From: Poindextera sp036272595
Lineage (GTDB): Bacteria > Pseudomonadota > Alphaproteobacteria > Caulobacterales > Caulobacteraceae
Direction of reading: 5' to 3'
Length of the DNA: 64,000 nt
NCBI GenBank assembly: GCA_036272595.1
Contig: DATAYM010000076.1
Coordinates: forward strand, 1-64,000
Part shown: positions 36,839-44,768 of the stretch, in pieces
Layout: every line of letters starts with the position of its first letter
Numbering within the stretch: position 1 is the first letter of the stretch
Notes under the pieces: generated by a model
Seen by the model: only the letters and a program-made list of their open reading frames with translations
Database searches by the model: none
Told to the model about the DNA's origin: nothing
Made by a program: the position numbers and the translations under genes

Positions 36839-37249
36839 CTACAGGGCGCAGGTCGCCCGGATCTCGATCAGGATTTCCGGGGTGAGCAGTTCCTTGACCC
36901 GCACGGCGGTCGAGCCGGGGCGGATTCCCGGCAGCACCTCCTCCTTGGCGGCCAGCACCTCGGTGGCGTCCTCCATGAACGAGCGCGCCGCCGGGCCGTC
37001 GGCCAGGTACCAGGTCAGGTGCACTAGGTCCTCCGTCGCGCCGCCGGCCAATTCGATCACCGCCTTGATGTTGCGGAAGGCCTGGCGCGCCTGCGCCTTC
37101 AGCCCGCCCTCGACGATCCGATGGGTCTCGTCCATGCCGGTCTGGCCGGCGAGGTAGAGCATCTGGCCGACCCGCACGGCCTCGGAGAGCCCGAAAGGCT
37201 CGATCAGCGGCTTCATGGCCTCGCGGGTGACGTATTCGACCTTCGACAT
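36839..37249 (-). CDS. RidA family (YjgF/YER057c) protein
   Basis: A 136-residue RidA-type protein; the archetype hydrolyses reactive enamine and imine intermediates to stop damage to PLP enzymes. Seen: FGLSEAVRVGQMLYLAGQTGMD, ARQAFRNIKAVIELAGG, LTWYLAD and a closing EILIEIRATCAL. The segment normally carrying the catalytic-site Arg of the Rid group is seen in PGIRPGSTAV. I use the ATG at 37249 with GAGG just upstream; an ATG at 37261 overlaps the stop of the amine oxidase gene. Imines produced by that oxidase are a plausible substrate. Confidence 0.85.
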   Translation of the reverse strand: MSKVEYVTREAMKPLIEPFGLSEAVRVGQMLYLAGQTGMDETHRIVEGGLKAQARQAFRNIKAVIELAGGATEDLVHLTWYLADGPAARSFMEDATEVLAAKEEVLPGIRPGSTAVRVKELLTPEILIEIRATCAL

Positions 37250-37257
37250 CGGCGGCC

Positions 37258-38604
37258 TCATCTGTTGCGCCTGCGGGAGACTTCGGCGGCGGCGCGCACC
37301 CCCGAGCGCAGCGCGCCCTCGATGCTGCCGGCCCATTCGGTCGAGGTTTCCGACCCGGCCCAGTGGATGCGGCCGCAAGGTTCACGCAGCGCCGGGCCGA
37401 AGCGGGTCATGACCCCTGGCGGCATCACCCCGACATAGCCGTGGGTCCACGGCTCCAGGGTCCAGTCGTTGTCGTCATAGGCGATCGGGTCGGCGGCTCG
37501 CGGCCCGAAGAAGCGCACCAGCGAGGCGATCACCGCCTCGCGCCGCGCCGCCTTGCCGGCGGCGCTCATCGCGATGGCGTGGGCGCCCTCGATGAAGCAG
37601 AGCAGCATCGCCGGGCCGGCGGCCTGCACGTCGTCCATGACGATGCCGAGCACGTCGTCGTCGGTGGCGATCTGGCCGGAAAGGCCGTCCTCGCGCCAGA
37701 ACGGCGTCGCATAGGCGGCCACCGCCTTGATGATCGTCCCCATCGGCATGCGCTGGCCAAGGCCGTCGCGGGCGGCGGGCAGGTGCGGTTCGAACTGGAT
37801 GCGCGCCGCCGGACCGGGCGGGGCGGCGACGATGGCGAAGCGCGCCGCGAACTCGCCCTGGTCGGTGGCGATGCGGACGCCGTCCTCGTCCTGGGCGATG
37901 CGCCGGGCCGGCGCGTTCAGCACCACCCGCTCGCCCAGCTCTTCGGCCAGCCTCTGGGCGATCTGCTGCATGCCGCCTTCGAACTTGGCGTCCAGCATGC
38001 CGCCCTCGACCTTCATCAGCTCCTCCAGCCCCTCGCTGGTGCGCAGCGCATCGAGGAACCAGAGATAGGAGACCTGCGAAGCCTCGACCGCCCAGGCGCC
38101 CCGCGGCACGAGGCGGGCGAACGCCCTGGCCGCGGCGGTGTGCAGGTTTCGCCGGATCCAGCTCTCCAGGGTCTGGCCGTCCCATTCGCGGGCCCTGGGC
38201 GCATCCCAGGGAGTCTCGGCCGGCACGCTCGCCATGTCGCGGTTCCAGCGGCTCTGCAGCCGCGCCAGCTCCAGCAGCCCCAGCAGCGGCATGCGCGGGG
38301 TCTCGCCGCTGAAGCGGGTGACCTTGCCGGCCAGTTGCAGGGTGGTCTCGCCCTTGGCGTATTGCGGATAGGCGGCGATCCCAAGCCGCCTGGCCTCGGC
38401 CAGCAGGACGTGGTGGCCGGCCCCCACCCACTGGCCGCCGAAATCCACCACCCGGCCGGCCACCTCGCCGCGCTTCAGCCGGCCGCCGACGCGATCGTCC
38501 GCCTCCAGCACGATGACCGAGCAGCCGAGGTCGGCCAGCTCGTGGGCGGCCTTCAGCCCGGCCATGCCGGCGCCGACGACGATGACCTCGACCGTGCGCT
38601 CCAT
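37258..38604 (-). CDS. Flavin-containing monoamine oxidase family protein
   Basis: A 448-residue FAD-dependent amine oxidase. The dinucleotide fold is VIVVGAGMAGLKAAHELADLG (from residue 8, shortened by the reader as GxGxxG), followed by EADDRVGGRLKRGEVAGRVVDFGGQWVG. The C-terminal FAD motif is CGRIHWAGSETSTEWAGSIEGALRSG near residue 410. It would oxidise primary or secondary amines to imines with release of hydrogen peroxide. Its stop overlaps a possible RidA start, suggesting that product imines are handled by RidA. It is divergent from a TetR gene, which may control it. Confidence 0.88.
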   Translation of the reverse strand: MERTVEVIVVGAGMAGLKAAHELADLGCSVIVLEADDRVGGRLKRGEVAGRVVDFGGQWVGAGHHVLLAEARRLGIAAYPQYAKGETTLQLAGKVTRFSGETPRMPLLGLLELARLQSRWNRDMASVPAETPWDAPRAREWDGQTLESWIRRNLHTAAARAFARLVPRGAWAVEASQVSYLWFLDALRTSEGLEELMKVEGGMLDAKFEGGMQQIAQRLAEELGERVVLNAPARRIAQDEDGVRIATDQGEFAARFAIVAAPPGPAARIQFEPHLPAARDGLGQRMPMGTIIKAVAAYATPFWREDGLSGQIATDDDVLGIVMDDVQAAGPAMLLCFIEGAHAIAMSAAGKAARREAVIASLVRFFGPRAADPIAYDDNDWTLEPWTHGYVGVMPPGVMTRFGPALREPCGRIHWAGSETSTEWAGSIEGALRSGVRAAAEVSRRRNR

Positions 38605-38689
38605 GACGCCCTCCCCGGACCACGCCTCGTTGGGCCAATCCGCTTTTCGCCGCGCCGGCTTGCGGCTAGGCTCTTTCGCCTATTTAAGT

Positions 38690-38699
38690 GAACGCGTTC
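38690..38699. promoter_or_regulatory. Candidate TetR operator
   Basis: GAACGCGTTC is a perfect 10-bp palindrome in the 123-base gap between the divergent amine oxidase and TetR genes, 28 bases before the TetR start codon. Such GAAC-N2-GTTC dyads fit TetR-type sites. It is a candidate by position and symmetry only. Confidence 0.4.
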
Positions 38700-38727
38700 C
38701 GATAAATCAAGGCCGAAACTCACCGCC

Positions 38728-39396
38728 ATGGCCACCGCCGCGAAATCCCAAGCCGCCGGGCCGCGCGGTCGCCCCGCGCGCAGCGCCGAAGCGGCCGACG
38801 CGGTGCGGGCGGCCATCCTCGCCGCCGCCGAGCGGCTGTTCGCCAGGGCCGGCTACGAGGGCGTCTCGATGCGCAATGTGGCGAAGGAGGCCGGATGCTC
38901 GCCGGCGGCGCTCTATCGGCTGTTCCCGCACAAGCGGGCGCTGTTGCGCAATATCTGGGAAGAGGCCCTTTCGGCGTTCGACGCCTCGCTGGAAGGCGCG
39001 GCGCGCGCGGCGCCCGATCCGCTGGCGGCGTTGAGGCGGCTGGGCCGCGCCTATGTCGGCTTCTGGGTGGCGCACCCCGACCATTTCCGCGCCCTCTTCC
39101 TGATCGAGGATCGCGTGGTCGATCCGGGCGAGCGCTATTTCGCCGACACCTCGCCCAGCCTGGCGCGACTGGTGCGGCGGTTCCAGGCGGCGGTGGAGGC
39201 GGCGATCGCCGCCGGCCTCATGCGCGGCGATCCCCGCGCGGCGGTCGAACTGATCTTCTGCGCCCTGCACGGCGTGGCTTCCGGCCTGATCGGCATGCCG
39301 GAATACGATTGGGGACCGCCGGCCGAGCTCGCCGGCCGCATGACCGACACCCTGCTGGACGGCCTGGCCCGGACCCAGCCGGGCGCGGTTACTTGA
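38728..39396 (+). CDS. TetR-family transcriptional regulator
   Basis: A 222-residue regulator. An alanine/arginine-rich N-terminal stretch precedes the DNA-binding domain, AAERLFARAGYEGVSMRNVAKEAGCSPAALYRLFPHKRALLRNIWEEAL (about residues 31-80; helix-turn-helix at VSMRNVAKEAGCSPAALYRLF). The ligand-binding part resembles the WHG-type TetR C-terminal domain (YVGFWVAHPDHFRALFL). It faces the amine oxidase-RidA pair and may repress it. Its last eight bases overlap the end of the convergent oxidoreductase gene. Confidence 0.88.
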   Translation: MATAAKSQAAGPRGRPARSAEAADAVRAAILAAAERLFARAGYEGVSMRNVAKEAGCSPAALYRLFPHKRALLRNIWEEALSAFDASLEGAARAAPDPLAALRRLGRAYVGFWVAHPDHFRALFLIEDRVVDPGERYFADTSPSLARLVRRFQAAVEAAIAAGLMRGDPRAAVELIFCALHGVASGLIGMPEYDWGPPAELAGRMTDTLLDGLARTQPGAVT

Positions 39397-41063
39397 CGCC
39401 GGGGGTGAGGATGGCGCCCGGCAGATAGGCGTGCAGGGCCGCGACGACCTGCGCGCCCTCGCCGACCGCGGCGGCGACCCGCTTGACCGAAACATCGCGG
39501 ACGTCGCCGATGGCGAAGGCCCCGGGCAGGCTGGTCTCCAGCGGATGCTGGCTGTCGCCGACCCGCGCGCCGGTGCGCACGAACCCCTTGGCGTCGAGAT
39601 CGATCCCCGAGCCGGCCAGCCAGTCGGTGTTGGGGGAGGCTCCGATGAACAGGAAGAGGTGGGACAGGGCCTTGCGGGTCTCTTCGCCGGTGCGGTCGTC
39701 GCGCCAGACAACCGTCTCCAGCGCGCCGCCCTCGCCCTCGAGCGCGACGACCTCGGAGCGGAAGACCAGCTCGACATTGGGCAGCGACCCGATGCGCTCG
39801 ATCAGGTAGCGCGACATGCTGGCCTCGAGGCTCGCGCCGCGCACCAGCACCCAGACCTTGCAGGCCTGGCTGGCCAGATAGACGATGGCCTGGCCGGCGG
39901 AGTTGCCGCCGCCGACCAGCGCCACCTCGCGGTCGGCGCACAGGCGCGCCTCGATCGGCGAGGCCCAATAGTGCACCGACGAGCCTTCGAACTGGTCGAG
40001 GTTGGCGACGTTCAGGCGGCGATAGCGGGCGCCGGAGGCGACGACCAGGGCGCGGGCGCGCACCGCCTCGTCGTCCGCCAGGGTGAGGCGGAAACCTTCG
40101 GCGGTGGCGGTGACGGCGGCCACTTGGTCGGGAATCGCCACCTCGACGCCGAACTTGAGCGCCTGGCTGTGGGCGCGGGCCATCAGCGCCATGCCAGTGA
40201 TGCCGGTGGGAAAGCCGAGATAGTTCTCGATTCGCGCCGAGGCCCCGGCCTGGCCGCCGAAGGCCCGGCAATCCAGGTTCAGCACTGTGAGGCCCTCGGA
40301 CGCGGCGTAGACCGCGGCGGCCATGCCCGCCGGGCCGGCGCCGACGATGGCCACGTCGTAGAGCCTGGCCGGATCGATCGGCCCGACCATGCCGAGGCAG
40401 CGGGCGAGCTGGCCCTCGGCGGGGTTCCTGAGCAGCTGGCCGCCGGGGCAGAGCACGATGGGCAGGACGCCGGGTTCGATGTGGAAGCGCTCGATCAGGG
40501 CGCGGGCCTCCGCATCAGCCGCCGGGTCGAGGGTGTGGTTGGGGTAGCCGTTGCGGCCGAGGAAGCTCTCCAGCCTGATCACGTCGCCGCTGGCGGGGTC
40601 GCCGATGATGATCGGCCCGGCGCCCGGCAAGGCCAGCAGCGCCACCCGGCGCAGGATCAGCGCCCGCATGATCCGCTCGCCCAGCTCGGCCTCGGCGACC
40701 AGCAGCGCGCGCAGCCGCTCCGGCGAGATCAGCAGCGCCTCGACGGCGGAGCGGGCGTGGGCCTGGGTCAGGGCCGGGCTGCCGGTGAGCTGACCCAGCT
40801 CGCCCAGGAAGGAGCCGCTGACATAGGTGACCACCGGCCGAACGTGGCCGAGCTGGTCGCGCTGGGTGACGACCACCTCGCCGGAGACGATCAGCGCCAG
40901 GCCATGGCCGGTCTGGCCCACCTCGACCCAGGGCTTCGCCGTCGGCGAACGCCCGGGGCCGGCCGAACCGGCGCAGGCGCTCGATCTCGTGCGGCTCGAG
41001 GATGGGGAACCGCTGCTCGCGGCGTTCGTCGAGCACCGGGAAGGGCGACGGGGCTTCGGTCAT
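39389..41063 (-). pseudogene. Cyclic-nucleotide-binding/thioredoxin-reductase-like oxidoreductase, frameshifted
   Basis: Two adjoining frames together encode one protein of about 557 residues. The first frame starts at 41063 (MTEAPSPFPVLDERREQRFP) and encodes the beginning of a cyclic nucleotide-binding domain. It must shift by one base at the GGG run read at 40929-40927 to continue as VEVGQTGHGLALIVSGEVVVTQ. The long second frame holds the rest of that domain, an FAD fold (YDVAIVGAGPAGMAAAVYAA), an NADP fold (VALVGGGNSAGQAIVYLA) and LPGAFAIGDVRDVSVKR. The CxxC of thioredoxin reductase is replaced by WASP. One surplus G explains the break; it may be a true mutation, a sequencing error, or the protein may restart at the GTG at 40921. 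Confidence 0.75.
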
Positions 41064-41104
41064 GCCGCCGAGCCTAATGCGCCCAGGCGGCGGGGGCCAC
41101 CGCC

Positions 41105-41407
41105 TCAATAGTATCTGGGGATCGGCCCGAGCTGCGGCGTCTGGTCGGGCAGGTCGACCATCGCCTCGTCGACATAGCACCAGCCCCAGCCCTCCGGCGG
41201 GTCATAGCCCTCGATGATCGGGTGGCCGGTGGCGTGGAAATGCCGGGTGGCGTGCCGGTTCGGCGAGTCGTCGCAGCAGCCGACGTGGCCGCATTCCCGG
41301 CAAAGCCGCAGGTGCAGCCAGGCGTCGCCGGTCTTCAGGCACTCCTCGCAGCCCCTGGCGCTGGGGGTCACCGTCCTGATGGTTCCCGTGTGGGAGCAGC
41401 CGTTCAT
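41105..41407 (-). CDS. UBP-type zinc finger protein
   Basis: A 100-residue protein consisting of one ubiquitin-hydrolase-type zinc finger. Ligand residues are spread as in the family: C4 and H6 in MNGCSHT, C20 and C23 in GCEECL, C36 and C39 in LCRECGHVGCC, then H52, H56 and H62 around NRHATRHFHATGHP. Free-standing bacterial versions are common but of unknown role, since bacteria have no ubiquitin; the fold may bind a protein C-terminus. The ATG at 41407 overlaps the stop of the hydrolase gene by four bases, so the two are translated together. Confidence 0.85.
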   Translation of the reverse strand: MNGCSHTGTIRTVTPSARGCEECLKTGDAWLHLRLCRECGHVGCCDDSPNRHATRHFHATGHPIIEGYDPPEGWGWCYVDEAMVDLPDQTPQLGPIPRYY

Positions 41408-42489
41408 GCCTCGCCTCCGTCGCCGTCCAGCCAGCCCAGGATCGCCGGGTTCACCTCGCGCGGATAGGCGTGGCTGAGGTCGTCGATCTCCCGGTAGGTC
41501 ACGTTCGCCCCCGCCGCTTTCAAGGCCTCGTGCGCGCCGCGGGCGACGTCGACGGAGAACATCCAGTCCCGCGCCCCGTGCACCAGGTAGATGGGCAGGT
41601 CCCGCATCCGGTCGGGGTCGGCCATCTGGGCGATCATCGGATGGAAGGAGGCGCAGGCCGGGGCCAGGTGGGTGAAGGGCGACGCCGCCTCCAGGCCGCT
41701 GACGTAGGTGAAGGTGCCGCCGTCGCTCATGCCGGTCAGCAGCATCCGCCGAGGATCGATGCTCCAGCCGCCCTGCACGCGATCGAGGATGCGGGCAAGG
41801 TTGGGCGTGTCGCCGTCGGGGCCGGACAGGGCCCAGGTGGCGCCGACCGAGGTGGGCGCGACCAGGACCGCGCCGAAGGTCCGCGCGTCGCGCAGCCAGC
41901 TCCACAGGAAGGCGCGGCCGGTCCCGCCGCCGCCGTGCAGCGCCATCACCAGCGGCCAGGAACGCTCCGGCGTGTAGTCCTCGGGCACATACATGGAAAA
42001 GCCGCCGCGGCCGGCCGACGGATCGTCGATCCGGACCAGGCCGGCGTCCTCGCGCGGCTCGCCGCCGGTCAGCCGCGCCTGCAGCGCCGCATCGTCGCGG
42101 CGGCTGGGGTCGAGGAAGAAACGGCTCACCGGCGGCAGGCCGGCGGCCAGCGGATAGAGCGCCTCCTGGGCGCGGGGCGCCAGCCGCAGCGCCCGGAAGG
42201 CGGCGCGCAGGCCGTCCGGCTCGTCCGGCGCCGAACGCAGGCCGTCGAAGGCTTCCAGCACCCAGTCGCGCGCCGATTCCAGCCGCTCGCGCATGGCCGA
42301 GAGCTCCGGCGGCCAGGCCTCGAAGTCCGGGCGCACCAGCCGCAGCGCGTCTTCCGGCGCGCCGATCACCTCCAGCACCGCCCCGTATCGCCCGGGATCG
42401 AGGTTGCGGGCGACGAAGCCGAGCGCCTCCAGCGACCGCAACAAGGGCGGCAGCAGCAGCGTCAGGTCGTCGAGGACGCGGTCTTGCAA
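41404..42489 (-). CDS. Alpha/beta hydrolase with helical N-terminal domain
   Basis: A protein of about 361 residues. The first about 150 residues are helical and not recognised. The rest is an alpha/beta hydrolase like the PHB-depolymerase/phospholipase group: GGFSMYVPEDYTPERSWPLVMALHGGGGTG, then the nucleophile elbow GMSDGG, the acid in YLVHGARDWMF and the His in DDLSHAYP. I prefer the TTG at 42489 (LQDRVLDDLTLLLPP, with GGGAGA upstream) over an ATG at 42558, which would crowd the divergent gene at 42576. It is coupled to the zinc-finger gene. The substrate is unknown; an ester or lipid is likely. Confidence 0.7.
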   Translation of the reverse strand: MQDRVLDDLTLLLPPLLRSLEALGFVARNLDPGRYGAVLEVIGAPEDALRLVRPDFEAWPPELSAMRERLESARDWVLEAFDGLRSAPDEPDGLRAAFRALRLAPRAQEALYPLAAGLPPVSRFFLDPSRRDDAALQARLTGGEPREDAGLVRIDDPSAGRGGFSMYVPEDYTPERSWPLVMALHGGGGTGRAFLWSWLRDARTFGAVLVAPTSVGATWALSGPDGDTPNLARILDRVQGGWSIDPRRMLLTGMSDGGTFTYVSGLEAASPFTHLAPACASFHPMIAQMADPDRMRDLPIYLVHGARDWMFSVDVARGAHEALKAAGANVTYREIDDLSHAYPREVNPAILGWLDGDGGEA

Positions 42490-42575
42490 ACCCGGTCTCC
42501 CACTCGCTTTGGCGTCTTGGTCGGCGCAGGCTAGACCCGGGCCGCCTGTCAGGTCCAACCGATTGCGAGAAGGCC

Positions 42576-44192
42576 ATGGCTTCGCGCTGCGACGCGGTGA
42601 TCATCGGCGGCGGCCACAACGGCCTGGTCTGCGCCTTCTACCTGGCGCGGGCGGGACTGAAGGTGCGCGTGCTGGAGCGGCGCCCGATCGTCGGCGGCGC
42701 GGCGGTGACCGAGGAGTTCCATCCCGGCTTCCGCAACTCGACCGCCAGCTACACGGTCAGCCTGCTGAACCCGAAGGTGATCGCCGACATGGGCCTGGCC
42801 GAACGGGGCCTGCGCATCGTCGAGCGGCCGATCTCCAACCTCCTGCCGCAGCCGGACGGCGGCTATCTGAAGCTGGGCGGCGGCCTCGCGCGCACCCAGG
42901 CCGAGTTCCGCCGCTTCTCCGCCCACGACGCCGAGGCGCTGCCGGCCTATTACACGGCGCTGGAGGGCGTCGCCGACGTGCTGCGCGAGCTGGCGCTGAA
43001 GACGCCGCCCAACGCCGGCGGCGGGCTGAAGGCGCTCCTGGCCGCGGCCGCGCAGGGCCGGCGGCTGGCGGCGCTGCCGATCGAGCGGCAGCGGGACCTG
43101 CTCGACCTGTTCGCCAAGAGCGCGCGGGCCTTCCTGGACGGCTGGTTCGAGAGCGAGGCGGTCAAGGCCGCCTTCGGCTTCGACGCGGTGGTCGGCAACT
43201 ATGCCAGTCCCGATACGCCCGGCTCGGCCTATGTGCTGCTGCACCACGTGTTCGGCGAGGTGAACGGCCGGAAGGGCGCCTGGGGCCACGCCATCGGCGG
43301 CATGGGCGCGATCACCCAGGCCATGGCCGCGGCCTGTCTCGAGGCCGGCGTCGAGATCGAGCTGGAGGCGCCGGTGGCGCGGGTGCTGGTCGACGGCGGC
43401 CGGGCGGTCGGCGTCAGGCTGGAGTCGGGCGCCGCGGTGAGCGCCGCGGCGGTCGTCGCCAATGTCGGGCCGCTGATCCTCTACCAGCGGCTGATCGACC
43501 CCGCCGACCTCAGTCCCGAATTCTTCCACCGGATCGCGGGCTTCAGGGCCGGCTCGGGCACCTTCCGGATGAATGTCGCCCTGTCGGAGCTGCCGGACTT
43601 CACCTGCCTGCCCGGCAAGGCGATGGCCGAGCACCATCAGAGCGGCATCATCCTCGCCCCGACCCTCGACTACATGGACCGCGCCTTCGCCGACGCCCGC
43701 CGGTTCGGCTGGTCGCGGGCCCCGATCGTCGAGATGCTGATCCCGTCGACGGTCGACGACAGCCTGGCTCCGCCGGGCGCCCATGTGGCCAGCCTGTTCT
43801 GCCAGCAGTTCGCGCCGGTGCTGCCGGACGGACGCAGCTGGGACGACGAGCGCGAGGCGGCGGCCGACCTGATCGTCGACACGGTCGATGCGGCCGCGCC
43901 GAACTTCAAGGCCTCGATCCTCGGCCGCATGATCCTCTCGCCGCTGGACCTGGAGCGGAAATTCGGCTTGGCCGGCGGCGACATCTTCCACGGGGCGCTC
44001 AGCCTCGACCAGCTGTGGGCGGCGCGGCCCCTGCTCGGCCACGGCGACTATCGCGGGCCGCTCAAGGGCCTCTACATGTGCGGGGCCGGGACCCACCCCG
44101 GCGGCGGCGTCACCGGCGCGCCGGGCCACAACGCCGCCCGCGAGATACTCGCCGACCGCGGCCTGGTCGGGCGGCTGCTGCGGCGCGGTTGA
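42576..44192 (+). CDS. Phytoene-desaturase-like FAD oxidoreductase (PYROXD2-like)
   Basis: A 538-residue flavoprotein. The FAD fold is at the N-terminus: CDAVIIGGGHNGLVCAFYLARAG, then LERRPIVGGAAVTEEFHPGF. The C-terminal FAD motif is LYMCGAGTHPGGGVTGAPGHNAAREIL near residue 505. This is the carotenoid-desaturase-like group related to PYROXD2; no other carotenoid genes (crtB, crtE) are near, so carotenoid synthesis should not be assumed. It is divergent from the alpha/beta hydrolase gene and followed after 92 bases by two small genes on the same strand. Confidence 0.85.
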   Translation: MASRCDAVIIGGGHNGLVCAFYLARAGLKVRVLERRPIVGGAAVTEEFHPGFRNSTASYTVSLLNPKVIADMGLAERGLRIVERPISNLLPQPDGGYLKLGGGLARTQAEFRRFSAHDAEALPAYYTALEGVADVLRELALKTPPNAGGGLKALLAAAAQGRRLAALPIERQRDLLDLFAKSARAFLDGWFESEAVKAAFGFDAVVGNYASPDTPGSAYVLLHHVFGEVNGRKGAWGHAIGGMGAITQAMAAACLEAGVEIELEAPVARVLVDGGRAVGVRLESGAAVSAAAVVANVGPLILYQRLIDPADLSPEFFHRIAGFRAGSGTFRMNVALSELPDFTCLPGKAMAEHHQSGIILAPTLDYMDRAFADARRFGWSRAPIVEMLIPSTVDDSLAPPGAHVASLFCQQFAPVLPDGRSWDDEREAAADLIVDTVDAAAPNFKASILGRMILSPLDLERKFGLAGGDIFHGALSLDQLWAARPLLGHGDYRGPLKGLYMCGAGTHPGGGVTGAPGHNAAREILADRGLVGRLLRRG

Positions 44193-44284
44193 CCGCTCGA
44201 AACCCATTGCGCGCGCGGCCGCTTCCTGACAGGATTTTCGAAACACGTTCTTATTTGTTCCGCGGCCCACCCCCCAGGCTCCCC

Positions 44285-44491
44285 ATGTCCCTCACGCCCC
44301 AGCGACGGTTCGTCACCCCCGAGCCCGACGAGACCGTCGAGCAGCTGGCCGCCCGCGCCCTGCCCGGCGAGGCCGTGGAGGGCGCGGTCGAGCGCATCAA
44401 GGGCTGGAACCTGCACATCTTCGCCATGCGCCGCCCGCGCGGGCTTCTGCTGGGCAGCGACGTGGTGTTCGTCGAGCCGCCGCGGGCATGA
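44285..44491 (+). CDS. Small hypothetical protein, first of a coupled pair
   Basis: A 68-residue protein, MSLTPQRRFVTPEPDETVEQ to VVFVEPPRA, not recognised. Between them it has a helix-rich middle (LAARALPGEAVEGAVERIKGWN) and FAMRRPRGLLLGSDVVFVEPP, which looks like a short beta-hairpin resembling a LysM-type or binding module but too short to assign. Its TGA overlaps the ATG of the next gene (ATGA at 44488-44491), which strongly supports that both are translated. Confidence 0.6.
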   Translation: MSLTPQRRFVTPEPDETVEQLAARALPGEAVEGAVERIKGWNLHIFAMRRPRGLLLGSDVVFVEPPRA

Positions 44492-44748
44492 GTTCGCCGG
44501 CCCGCCAGCTCGACGCCGCCTCGCCCGTGCCCGAGCCGGTGACCGAGGCGACCGTCGTCGGGGCCGAGATTGTCGGCGGCCATGACGGGTCCGCCGAGCT
44601 GATGGTCTCGATCCGCTACGAGAATGGCGTCGTCGCCTCGGTGGCGCTCGACGCCGATACCGGCTTTTCGGTCATGCGCGCCTGCGGCGCCGCTGACCTG
44701 GGCGGGCTGATCGGCCGGCCGTGGCGCGAGATTTCCCGGAGACTTTGA
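44488..44748 (+). CDS. Small hypothetical protein, second of a coupled pair
   Basis: An 86-residue protein, not recognised. After a proline/alanine-rich start, a compact core reads VVGAEIVGGHDGSAELMVSIRYENGVVASVALD, suggesting a small beta-sheet domain, and it ends IGRPWREISRRL. It overlaps the previous gene by four bases and its stop lies two bases before an ATG of the D-aminoacylase gene. The three are likely one operon; the two small proteins may assist or regulate that hydrolase, but this is inference from position only. Confidence 0.6.
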   Translation: MSSPARQLDAASPVPEPVTEATVVGAEIVGGHDGSAELMVSIRYENGVVASVALDADTGFSVMRACGAADLGGLIGRPWREISRRL

Positions 44749-44768
44749 GCATGCCAGGGGACTTTGAC

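Noticed and set aside
42576..44192. Carotenoid desaturase (CrtI)
   Set aside because: The FAD motifs fit the wider family, but there are no crtB, crtE or crtY genes nearby and the closest match by motif is the PYROXD2-like branch.
42293..44491. A 732-codon plus-strand open frame over the FAD oxidoreductase
   Set aside because: Arg/Ala/Gly-rich shadow of the true gene at 42576-44192; only its last 68 codons (from 44285) look like a gene.
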